The notes beneath the pieces are model-generated. The model did no database searches, was not told where the DNA came from, and saw nothing but the letters and a program-made list of their open reading frames with translations. This document shows positions 40,904 through 50,159 of a stretch of DNA of 64,000 nucleotides, one piece after another. The stretch is taken from positions 625,153 through 689,152 of the forward strand of contig KV454016.1 of NCBI GenBank assembly GCA_001661245.1, read 5' to 3'. Each line of letters begins with the position of its first letter. The first letter of the stretch is position 1. The translations under genes and the position numbers were made by a program. The DNA comes from Pachysolen tannophilus NRRL Y-2460 (taxonomy: Eukaryota; Ascomycota; Pichiomycetes; Alaninales; Pachysolenaceae).

Positions 40904-41532
40904 GGTTATAGTTTTTAAATTGAATTGTAGTTGTAAATGAAGGTATTTTGTATAGTAACTAAAGCTAACCTCTTCATATGACTAGTCAAATGTTTTGGTG
41001 ATTAATCACACTACAATCCAATCCAACTAAATAAAATCTCAAGTTAAAATTAAATTAATTGGTATATTCAAAGAACAAAAATGAAAAAAACAGAATAAAA
41101 AAACTAGTTCTAAAGTAGCCATGAAACCAAAAGGCTTATTTCTTTCTTTCTTTGCTTACACATTTCTGTTGTAGCAAAGAAAGTGTTTTTATACAAAATT
41201 TCCTTTTTATCTTGTGTAATAAAAAAAAAGATCTAAAAAGACAAAGAAAACAGATTAGAATAGACAGAATAACAAGAAGCAAAATAACAGAACTGTAGAT
41301 GCATGCATAACGAAAGGATATGAACCCAAAGAAAAAGGAAACAAAAAGGAAAAAAAAAAAAGAAGAAAAAGAAAAGGAAAAAACGAAAAAAAAATAAAAA
41401 TAAAGAAAACGAGGAAAACAGTATTGATTTCCGCCTTCTCCAGCTAATAAAATCGGGAAAAGACAAAACAAAGTTAAAAAATGTAATGAAAAGGTTTATG
41501 ATTGCTTTTTTTTTTTCTTCTTCTTCTTCTTC
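40904..41532. other. Intergenic: small membrane-protein gene promoter, CLB2-type 3' flank
   Basis: Purine-rich on + (about 41340-41415), which gives spurious Phe/Leu-rich frames on -. A perfect 11-bp hairpin (41146-41156 with 41173-41183, CTTTCTTTGCT / AGCAAAGAAAG) is present. A CTT repeat (41517-41534) touches the cyclin stop. Confidence 0.55.
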
Positions 41533-42540
41533 TTATAAAACAGGATCCATAATATTTTTTCCTTCAGCTTTTATTTTCTTTGCCCATTGTCTTGCTAATA
41601 TACTTACTTTAAAAAATTTTTTTGAAGCATATTTTTTAAAAAATTCTTCATGAATAATTGGACTAACAAGATAATCTATAATCATCTCACAACATTGTTT
41701 CATATCTTCTTCCCTATATCCTCCACTATAATGTATCAAGTTACCATTCCAATCAAATCTACCCAACATTTTTCTTGAAATATACATTGCTGAAGCTGAA
41801 CATAATGAGGGTAAAATTCCAATAAATTTATAATCTATTATAGAAATTTCTAATAAATATTTACCAATAGTTCTTGATTGTATATCATAATCATCAGCTT
41901 TTGAAATTCTTCTTAAAAAATTCATAGGATTTGGATAACTCATATTAAAATCGAGTATTTCTAATATAAATTTTTCAGCATTTAAAATATCATCTTCAGT
42001 AAAACCACCATCTGTAACATAAGCATAATTTCTTATAGAAGGAGAATAAACTTCTTCATATTTAGCAGCAATAAACAACGATCCTGTCGCCAATAATTGC
42101 AATTTGTCAACTTGAACAATTTCCTTTGACATAAATCTATCCATTATATTTATTGCTAAAAATAAAGTTTCTGGTAATAATCTAAACCTCATATGAACTT
42201 CAACCATCCAATCAACTAAAATTGATCTCATTTTTGGTTTTAAATTTTTTTGCCATGTTAAATAATTTGGATCTGGTAAAGTTATCTTTTCTAAACGATT
42301 TAAATATTGGAAAATTTCAATTACATATTCACTAACCATTAAAGGATCATCAATATCTTCTTCATCTAAATCTTCCCATACATAATCAATTTTAGGTTTC
42401 TTGTTTTCTTGATAATTACCCAGTTCAATTAAATTAGTACTCGATTCAGTAGCACTTCTTTTCAAAGACAGTCTTCTTGGTTCTTCCTTTGCAGGAGTCA
42501 ACTGGATCAATTGGACACCACCATTATTTATATTAATATT

Positions 42541-42575
<35 letters not shown>

Positions 42576-43038
42576 TTTCATTATTATTTTCTTTATCTTC
42601 TAATCTGTCAATTTCATCTCTTTCTATTATTTGGTTATCTCTCTTTATTGGTATTTCGCTATGTTGAAGAGACTTTCTTATAGGTTTAGTATTATTGCTA
42701 ATATTAGATGGTCGCCTATTATCCTTTTTGTTCAATTTTGAATACTGAGATTGTGCTTGTTGTAAATGTTGTTGTTGTTTCGAAGAAGACGCTGTTATTA
42801 CACTGGAAGTCACCGTGTTTGATCTATCACCTAAAACAGCTCTTGTTCTATCTTGAATTACCACCGATTGTTGTGTCTTTGATCTTGTAATACGACCATT
42901 GTTATTATTTTCATCCACTGGAAGTGAATTACGTGAATTTGTAGTCTGAAAAAAAAGTAAAAACACGGTTTGTTAGTATTCAAATTAACACATTTTCCAA
43001 TATTTTTTTTTTATAAACAATAAACTTACCTGAGGCAT
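41533..43038 (-). CDS. CLB2: G2/M B-type cyclin; one intron
   Basis: This is a mitotic B-type cyclin that activates Cdc28/Cdk1. Exons: 43038-43030 (codes only MPQ) and 42945-41533; 473 aa. Seen: a destruction box RAVLGDRSN (38-46), a KEN box (121-123), a poly-N stretch, then the cyclin fold from MRSILVDWMVEVHMRFRLLPETLFLAINIMDRF through KLQLLATGSLFIAAKYEE to the second box PNPMNFLRRISKADDYD. The intron is supported by a GTAAGT donor, TACTAAC branch and TTTCAG acceptor. The only alternative, starting inside the intron, would begin at a non-ATG and add FLLFFQ. Both a D box and a KEN box favour the Clb1/Clb2 class over Clb5/6 and Clb3/4; the exact paralogue is inferred. An SCB-like CACGAAA (43531-43537) lies about 490 bp upstream. 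Confidence 0.9.
42946..43029 (-). other. Intron of the CLB2-type cyclin gene (84 nt)
   Basis: Donor GTAAGT, branch TACTAAC about 25 nt before the acceptor, acceptor TTTCAG. It follows a 9-nt coding exon. Confidence 0.88.
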
Positions 43039-44131
43039 TGTATACTATACCATAAAAATTCAATCAAATTGGAGAAAAAAAAAGTAATAATAATATTAAT
43101 AATAATAAAGAAGTAAAAAAAATAAAAGGAAAAACAATAGAAACTAAACCTTCTGCTCTTGTAAATAGATAGTGAATGTAAATAATAGTAAAATTTTAAT
43201 AGAATATTTTTCTGAAAATTGATAATAATATATATAGCTAATAAACAGATTCACAACAAGTAGCTAAATTATTTTTTTTTTTTTTTATTTTATTTTATTT
43301 TAAAAATAAAAAATGTGATTAATATTTCATAAATACTACCAATATTTATCACTATTATAGCTTTTACTTTTTTTTTTTCTTAAAAATAAAAATATTTAAA
43401 AAAAAATAAGAGTAATATTAAATAAACTATAATATATTATTATTATTCATTGAATTATATGAATTAGACTAATTGTTTTTGTTTAACTCCAAAAAGTTTT
43501 TCTCCTTTTGTTTAAACCGTTTTTCACAAACACGAAAAAAAACTAAAAAGAAAAATAAAAAAAATTAAAAAATTTAAAAAAAAAATGAAAAAAATCATCC
43601 ATACATTTTACAAATTAGGAAATACCAAAACAAAAGAGATAAAGTGAGCTGTAAAATGAATTATAAATGCGCTGGATAAGTGCACGTGTGTTAGCGCTTA
43701 ATGCGCAAAAGTGCGTAAAGTGCGCATTAAGCGCACTGTGCAATTCTAATTTTAAAAGCGTATCATTAAGTGCACTATTTGATGCGCTTTACTAGGTAGT
43801 TGCTCAAGAGCGTATTTTTTTTTTTTTTGGTCCTTGGGGGTTCATAACCTTTTGTTCCAATACTCTTAGTTCATCTTAAACAACTATCGAATATCATTTC
43901 ATTAAGGAAAGTAGACTAAAAAAGACTAAATTTAAGACTATAAAACGTTAAAAAAAATTCCTACAGTTTCAATGACGGGAACAGCATAAAAATGAAAATA
44001 ATAAAAAAAAAAAAAAACAAAAAGACATTTGGAAAAAAATATCCTTTAAAAGAAAAAGATTCTTAAATTTTCCTTTTGTAAATTTTTTTTTTTTTTCAAT
44101 TTTTATAGATCATGTCATTGTAAAAACTTAA
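43039..44131. other. Cyclin promoter region and ZWF1 3' flank
   Basis: Long A and T tracts and an SCB-like CACGAAA at 43531-43537. A G+C-rich island at about 43668-43815 holds a CACGTG E-box (43683-43688), a strong inverted repeat (separate entry) and repeated CATTAAG[CT]GCACT elements. No gene is seen. Confidence 0.6.
43694..43734. repeat. Inverted repeat, 14-bp perfect arms, GC-rich
   Basis: GCGCTTAATGCGCA (43694-43707) and its exact reverse complement (43721-43734) are separated by 13 bases, in an otherwise AT-rich cyclin upstream region. The element CATTAAGCGCACT (from 43725) recurs as CATTAAGTGCACT about 40 bp further on. Confidence 0.88.
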
Positions 44132-45658
44132 TTATATCTTTGGGGAACCTGGATTAGTCAAGACCTTCTTTGGTCTAGTGATTGGCCACTGGTATACATC
44201 ATCGGATTCAAAAACATATCCATGTTTTTGTAAGAAAGCACTTAAATTTTTTGGACCTCTTGAACCATATGGATATTTCTCTGGGACTGGTGCATTGTCA
44301 CTTTCTAAGTAATTCAATAATGGTGTGAATAATGCCCATGAAACTTCCAATTCATCACTTCTAACGAAATTAGAATGATTACTATGTAATACATCCATGA
44401 TTAAAGATTCATAAGCTTCTGGTAAATAAAAATCTTTATAACGATTACTATAAGTCAAATCCAATTCAGTTAAAGTAGTAGAAGTACTAACACCTGGTAA
44501 TTTGGCATTAAGTTTCATATAAATTGCTTCATTTGGTTGAACTCTAATAACCAATTCATTTCTACTAATATTATGAAACATACCACTAGGAACCAGTTTA
44601 AATTGAATACGTATTTCTACTTTACCCTCATTTAAAGCTTTACCAGCTCTCAAGACAATTGGAACACCAGACCATCTTTCATTTTCAATTTCACAACCAA
44701 TGGCAGCATAAGTTACACATTTGGAATTAGGATTAACAGTTTCATCATCAACATATGCTGGTTTAGAACCATCTTCTGATTTTGTATATTGACCAACCAA
44801 GATATCTTGATTATTTAATGGTTTAAAAGCTTTTAAAACTTTAACTTTTTCATCTCTAATATCTTCAGCATCAAAACTAACAGGTCTTTCCATAGTTAAT
44901 ATTGTTAAAACTTGTAACAAATGATTTTGCATAACATCACGAATTATACCAATATCATCAAAATATTGACCTCTACCTTCAGTACCAAATGGTTCTTTAA
45001 AAGAAATTTGTACTGAACTAATATGATCTTTATTCCATTGAGAATTTAAAAATTCATTACCAAATCTTAAAACTAATAAATTCTTAACCATATCTTTACC
45101 TAAATAATGGTCAATTCTAAATAATTCCTCCTCTTTCCATATTGGAGCTAATGATTGTGTCAAAGCTTTTGCAGATTCTAAATCATGACCAAATGGTTTC
45201 TCAATAACAATTCTAGCCAAACCTTTTGATTCTGGATGAACATTTTTTTTCAAATTTGTTGCAACAACAGTGAATACTGAAGGTGGTAAAGCCAAATAAA
45301 ATAATCTATGAGATTCTTTAACATTTCTTGAAGTTTCAAATTTTTCAATTTGATTTCTTAATTCAATGTATCCATCATCTTTATCATAAGGTGCAGAAAC
45401 ATAAGAACATAATTCTAAAAATTTTGAACATTTTTCCTTATCCAGTTCATTTGGTAATTTAAAATAACCTGATATTCTTTCTTTAAATTGAGAATCAGAT
45501 AATTTTGATCTTGCAAAACCAAAAATTTTTGTAGTTGGTGAGAGGAAACCTTCACGATATAACCCAAATAAAGCTGGGAAAGTCTTCTTCTTAGCCAAGT
45601 CCCCTGAAGCACCAAAGACAACAATAGCTGTATTTTCTTTAAATTCAACCTTTGACAT
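44132..45658 (-). CDS. ZWF1: Glucose-6-phosphate 1-dehydrogenase
   Basis: Zwf1 catalyses the first step of the oxidative pentose phosphate pathway, giving NADPH and 6-phosphogluconolactone in the cytosol. The 508-aa length matches the S. cerevisiae enzyme (505). Seen: the NADP-binding GASGDLA at residues 16-22, VIEKPFGHDLESA, the active-site signature RIDHYLGKDMVKNLLVLRFGN, and the C-terminal GSRGPKNLSAFLQKHGY. The ATG at 45658 gives the normal N terminus. In S. cerevisiae ZWF1 lies between ATG2 and NAR1; here NAR1 is also the next gene upstream on the same strand. Confidence 0.97.
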   Translation of the reverse strand: MSKVEFKENTAIVVFGASGDLAKKKTFPALFGLYREGFLSPTTKIFGFARSKLSDSQFKERISGYFKLPNELDKEKCSKFLELCSYVSAPYDKDDGYIELRNQIEKFETSRNVKESHRLFYLALPPSVFTVVATNLKKNVHPESKGLARIVIEKPFGHDLESAKALTQSLAPIWKEEELFRIDHYLGKDMVKNLLVLRFGNEFLNSQWNKDHISSVQISFKEPFGTEGRGQYFDDIGIIRDVMQNHLLQVLTILTMERPVSFDAEDIRDEKVKVLKAFKPLNNQDILVGQYTKSEDGSKPAYVDDETVNPNSKCVTYAAIGCEIENERWSGVPIVLRAGKALNEGKVEIRIQFKLVPSGMFHNISRNELVIRVQPNEAIYMKLNAKLPGVSTSTTLTELDLTYSNRYKDFYLPEAYESLIMDVLHSNHSNFVRSDELEVSWALFTPLLNYLESDNAPVPEKYPYGSRGPKNLSAFLQKHGYVFESDDVYQWPITRPKKVLTNPGSPKI

Positions 45659-46576
45659 GTTTTAATTATCCTCAATTGACTATTTATCCAATAAAACTTT
45701 TTAAGAGAGAAAAAAAAAATTAAGAAAAAATTACGACCAAATATCTGAATAATATATACCAATTTTTTTTTTTATTTTTTTTCTTTAATTCTTCTCTTCT
45801 TTTACTTTCTTGAGCAATTGAAACTCGAAATTCTTTAAATGAAAAAGAAAAAAAAATTAATATTAAAAAAGTATCGATATTCTTTTTAAAAATATAATGA
45901 TCAACTTAAGATTGCTGAATTTTTGGTTGTATTAAAATGGTTTTCAAGCTTCCACTTTGTACTTTCAATGTACTCCGAAATGCAATTAGTTACTAATAAA
46001 AATGTATAGACAGCAAAAAAAAAATCCGTTAACCTCTGCTTTCTAACAAAATGAATCAAGATTGAACAGGTTTATTCGACCGGGTTCGGAAAAAGGAAAT
46101 CCTTTATAAGAAAGAGGCAAAAAAAAAAAAAAAAAAGAATCGTTAAACAGAATGCACGATAGCGGTAGTGAAGGTTATTCCTAAAAAAGAGTAATGAGTT
46201 CGCTGGAGCGTTAAGGTGCTGAATACTCAACACTTAACACTTAACACTTAACGCTAATCGTTGATCGTTGATCGTTGAGATTTAAATTTTTCAGGAAAAT
46301 TGAAATAATTAGGAAAAAAGTGGCAAATGCGCGAAATTCTGAAAGATGAAAAAAACCTTTTAAAACAAGAAAGGCCCAGACTACGGAAAAATTGGTAATT
46401 TTTCATGTTAAACGTATATGTACCGGATTAATAGGGGAATTAATGGTAATAAACAGGATCTATACTCCTGGGGTCATGTGACTTTGTTGGATTTCTTATA
46501 TATTACTAATATTAATACTAATACTAATACTAATATTATTACTATATATATATATACAAAAAAGGGAGAATAATAT
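45659..46576. other. ZWF1 promoter and NAR1 3' flank
   Basis: Holds heptamer arrays within a hairpin (separate entry) and an AATACT-type hexamer repeat (about 46509-46535) followed by TA repeats next to the NAR1 stop. No gene is seen. Confidence 0.55.
46207..46277. repeat. Tandem heptamers (ACACTTA)3 and (ATCGTTG)3 with hairpin
   Basis: ACACTTA x3 at 46230-46250, ATCGTTG x3 at 46257-46277, and a 9-bp perfect stem AGCGTTAAG (46207-46215) / CTTAACGCT (46247-46255), about 550 bp upstream of ZWF1. Confidence 0.85.
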
Positions 46577-48295
46577 TTACCATTTTGAACCTAGGGATAG
46601 GGCAGCAGCAGCAGGGTTGTTTTCCTGTTCTATGTGACGGAACTTTGTCCTTAATAACCTATTCGTGTCGACATTAAAAGTATTACAAAATTCCGTTATC
46701 CAAGAGTTTAGGTCATTAGTGTAACCACTTCTTGTAAAAGGTATGGAGTAATAGACATCTTCTATTTTTTTGAGCCAATTCTTTTGAAGTAATTTACTAT
46801 TGCTGATACTCTGTTCATATGCTGGTGGGGAGATTTGTCCTCCTCCGTTGATGCATCCTCCTGGACATGCCATAATCTCAACAAAGTCAACGCGAGAAGC
46901 ATCTGCTACTTCTTTCGGAGAAGCCTCTTGTTCTTCATGACTAGTGGTATTATTATTATTGTTATTATTAATATTATTTTTCTTCTTGGCAGCTTCTCTC
47001 AGCCTACGCTTGGCAGCTAATCCGCTACCACCTGAACTCAGTTTGATACTTGAATTTACAGTTTTCAATTTTCGAACCAAGTTTTGAATGTTTCTAAAAC
47101 CGTTCAATATGGCACTTGATGCAATAGTTTCATTTTTGATAATGTTAACTAACCTTAACTCTGAAATATCACTATTTCTACCCTCAAGATATTGGATATC
47201 CAAAACTTCTTCGTTTGCTAAATGATTGTCAATTAAATATTGTTTAAAGTTTAATAAATATTGTAAGGCATAACCTCCAGAAGCTGAACCTTCATCGCTT
47301 AACCAACTATCAATTGGTGATGGCCAAAAATTTGGTGCAAATTTGTTATATAAATAGTTTAAATCTGAATTCTCATTGGCATTATCAGTTTTAACTTCAT
47401 TAATTAATTCTTCAATGTTAAAATTTTCATCAATTAATAATTGAATTAATTCTTTTGCAGTAATGACACAATCTACATCTTTACTTTCTTCAATTATTAC
47501 CTCATCCGTCTCAAAATCTTTCTCTGGTCTTGCAGCTTCCAATTTCTTATCAAAACAAGGCATGATAGATAAATGATATATTTGTGATTCTGCAATATTT
47601 AAAGACAGAGATGATAATTTTTTCAACAATAAACCAGTTATCTGTTGAGGTGATTTTATAGTATTTATTCTTGGTAATAACTCTGGATGTGTCTTTTCTG
47701 CATACAAGACAAATCCAGGACATGCACTTGATAACAATGGGAACGCAATATCCTGTTGACCCTGTTGACCCTGTTGTTGTAATTTTAATTTTATTATTTC
47801 ATTTGATCCATATGTTAAAGATAATTTTCTTCCTAAACCCATACCGACAATATAACTAAAACCTAATTTATTTATAAATAAATTTATTAAAAATTTATCA
47901 GCTTCTGCAATACTCATATTATAAGCACCAGCTATTGAAGATCTAACCTGATGACTTATACTAGCAACAAATTTTTTATCTGGATTTTTCTGTAACGCAT
48001 TAATCAACTCTTTATAAGAATGCTGAGAAACCAAAACTTCTTCAGCAGATGTAATACATCCCGAGCACGCCAAACAGTCTGATAATGAAATCTGGGCAGG
48101 CTCCAAACTTGATACAGTACCTTCTTCTTTGGAAACTTCTAAAGGCGTTCCATCTATCCCAATTTGTATCTCATATTCGTCTTGATTTTCGTTAGGTTTG
48201 CTCTTCAGATGGTTCTTAACTTCAACTGGCTTAATACAAGCAACACCTGGTGATATAAAATCGTTGAGATCATCAGCAGATAATATCGCACTCAT
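46577..48295 (-). CDS. NAR1: Cytosolic iron-sulfur assembly protein Nar1
   Basis: Nar1 is the hydrogenase-like factor of the CIA machinery that passes Fe-S clusters to cytosolic and nuclear proteins. The 572-aa product has its cluster ligands: Cys20 in PGVACIKPVE and LSDCLACSGCITSAEEVL for the N-terminal cluster; SSACPGFVLYAEK, MPCFDKKLEAARPEKDF and MACPGGCINGGGQ for the H-cluster-like site. A Lys/Arg- and Asn-rich insert (about 425-465, KKKNNINNNNNNN) separates the last two parts, as in other yeasts. The extreme C terminus ends in SKW, which fits the Trp-ended CIA-client tail. The start ATG is unambiguous. Confidence 0.95.
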   Translation of the reverse strand: MSAILSADDLNDFISPGVACIKPVEVKNHLKSKPNENQDEYEIQIGIDGTPLEVSKEEGTVSSLEPAQISLSDCLACSGCITSAEEVLVSQHSYKELINALQKNPDKKFVASISHQVRSSIAGAYNMSIAEADKFLINLFINKLGFSYIVGMGLGRKLSLTYGSNEIIKLKLQQQGQQGQQDIAFPLLSSACPGFVLYAEKTHPELLPRINTIKSPQQITGLLLKKLSSLSLNIAESQIYHLSIMPCFDKKLEAARPEKDFETDEVIIEESKDVDCVITAKELIQLLIDENFNIEELINEVKTDNANENSDLNYLYNKFAPNFWPSPIDSWLSDEGSASGGYALQYLLNFKQYLIDNHLANEEVLDIQYLEGRNSDISELRLVNIIKNETIASSAILNGFRNIQNLVRKLKTVNSSIKLSSGGSGLAAKRRLREAAKKKNNINNNNNNNTTSHEEQEASPKEVADASRVDFVEIMACPGGCINGGGQISPPAYEQSISNSKLLQKNWLKKIEDVYYSIPFTRSGYTNDLNSWITEFCNTFNVDTNRLLRTKFRHIEQENNPAAAALSLGSKW

Positions 48296-49041
48296 TTTGC
48301 TGATTTATAGTCTCTGGATCGATTTATTCGATTAAATATAAAATATATATAAATATATATTTATATGGATAAGAAGATAAAAAAGAAAAAAAAAAGAAAA
48401 AAAAAAAAAAGAAAAAAATAGAAATTTACAAGTAGTGCGAAAATTATCAATTTTATCCAAAAGACCAATCAAATTCGCCCTCAAAGTCATCTTACAGTTA
48501 GTTATCTTAAATCAACATAAAACAAGTGAAAAATCATAAAGAAATTGTTTGAATCAAACACTTGATACCAAAGAGTTTAGCTGATTAAAAAGAAATAGAA
48601 ATAATTCTTGTTTTTTTTTCAAGTATTGGAAAAAAAAATTATTTCGTTAGTATTATGTTATCGTAGTTTATACTTTAGAGATGGTATAGATAAGATTATG
48701 TCCTTAATTTTTTTGTTTTTTTCCCATAATCTGTAATATTGAGCCGCGCATGAGGGGTCCTTAATGCAAACATCTACAAGATGGTAGAGTTAATAACACT
48801 TATTAGCATATTTATACAATGCAAACACAACTACACAACTCTATAATTCATACGTTGTATCCAGTGAAGGGTTCAAGTATTTTTTTTTTCTTTTTTATTT
48901 TTATTGAATATAAAACTAATGTAAAATGAGATATAAAAAAAAAAAAAAAAAATTTCTCTCCTAAATAATTAAAAAAAGTAGCCACAAAGAAAAGTTTTTT
49001 TTTCAAAAATTTACTTTTAAATAAAAGTTAGGTTCATTCAT
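48296..49041. other. Intergenic: NAR1 promoter, CFEM-like gene 3' flank
   Basis: A-rich tract near 48376-48418 and T runs. A short Phe-rich frame on - (from about 48491) looks like chance or an upstream frame. No gene is seen. Confidence 0.5.
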
Positions 49042-49416
49042 TTATATTGGACCTTCATAATATCTGTCAGTACAATCTTCCAATAATGGTTCAACTCTTT
49101 CAGCCCAATTTTTTTTCTTGTAGTTTTGAGCACAACCGTCAGCTCTACATTTATTCAATTTATAGTGGAAATGAGATGAACAAATGCATTCTAAACCAGT
49201 TTTTTTGCAACCGTTTGCAAACAATACGGTCTCAGTACACTCTTTATCACACCAGAAACCTGGCCATTTATCTTGTTGCTCCTCATCGCTTGAATCTGAG
49301 GAAGAGGAAGAAGAGTACGAGGCAACACCGGTATCGTTAACAGGTACTGCTAATGCAAAATTGGAAAAAGCCGATGAAGATGCAGCCAGTAAAATTAAAA
49401 CAGAAGAGAACTTCAT
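49042..49416 (-). CDS. Small secreted CFEM-like cysteine protein
   Basis: 124 aa, starting at ATG 49416 (the frame upstream has only a TTG and a lysine run). A classical signal peptide (residues 1-23) and a Ser/Asp/Glu-rich linker are followed by eight cysteines: C56, C60, C70, C77, C79, C90, C95 and C115. The spacing (3, 9, 6, 1, 10, 4, 19) is that of the CFEM domain, used by fungi in heme capture and in cell-wall proteins. The heme-ligand Asp expected before the CxC is Gly74 (TGLECIC). No GPI signal is visible at the C terminus, so it is probably secreted, like Csa2. A TGCACCC site upstream would suit iron control. The domain call is by eye. Confidence 0.6.
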   Translation of the reverse strand: MKFSSVLILLAASSSAFSNFALAVPVNDTGVASYSSSSSSDSSDEEQQDKWPGFWCDKECTETVLFANGCKKTGLECICSSHFHYKLNKCRADGCAQNYKKKNWAERVEPLLEDCTDRYYEGPI

Positions 49417-50159
49417 TTTTTTTTCTTTTTTCTTTTTATTTGTCTTTAGCAATATATCAACTGGTTAAGCTTTGGATAGCAAACTTGTCTGGCAATTTTG
49501 AAAGGAAAAAAAAAAAAAGAAAAAGAAGAAAATATAAAAGGGGGTAATTTTTAAGATGCACCCTCTTTTATACCTTTTTTTTTCCCTTAAATTGTATGCT
49601 GTTTCACGGACATAAACAAAAACGCACTTTTATACTTTTAGATGTACATTATTATCATTACCAATTTTTGAAGTAAGAATAAATCATACTTTATATCAAT
49701 TGTTCCAGTTTCTTTTTTAAAAAGACAAGATACGATTCTTTTTTCATGTTTTAAAACAATATTTCCATTATTATTCTATTTAGTATTACAAAATTAAAAA
49801 AAAAATTGCAATAAAAAATTTTTAAAAAGCAAAAATCATAAAAAAAAGATACGAATAGCCCCACAACTGATCACACTAACACACGCCCATTTAAATAAAA
49901 GAAATATTAATCATCTGAATAATAATATAAACACAATTGAATAAAAAAAAAAAGATCAATTTCAAAACAAAGCAAAATCACTGAAAAAGAAAGAAAGAAA
50001 AAAAAAAATAATAAAAAAAGGAAATAATTTGCTTTCAATAAAATATGTTCCGCTTAATAAATACCGGTAAAAAAAAAAAAAAAGGATGAAAAGTAAAACT
50101 ATACCTAGATGAAAGAAAGGCACAGAGAATTATAATTTTTTTTTTTTTTTTTAACTTGT
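49417..50159. other. Promoter of the CFEM-like gene; PLN1 3' flank
   Basis: Holds the TGCACCC site (separate entry), TATA-like sequences, an AGGGG core near 49539 and long A/T runs. No gene is seen. Confidence 0.55.
49557..49563 (-). promoter_or_regulatory. Aft-type iron-response-like site (TGCACCC) upstream of the CFEM-like gene
   Basis: TGCACCC, the core bound by Aft1/Aft2 in S. cerevisiae, lies 141 bp upstream of the start codon. A TATA-like TTATATTT lies between the two. The match is exact but only 7 bp long. Use of an Aft-type factor in this species is an assumption. Confidence 0.35.

Noticed and set aside
41136-41471. Two overlapping Phe-rich frames on -
   Set aside because: They arise from a purine-rich tract on the other strand; low complexity.
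43836-43856. GGGGTTCATAACC resembling a tRNA B box
   Set aside because: Does not fit GWTCRANNC, and no A box or cloverleaf surrounds it.
48362-48491. Frame on - starting MTLRANLIGLLDK upstream of NAR1
   Set aside because: The second half is a poly-Phe run from a T tract; at most an upstream frame of NAR1.
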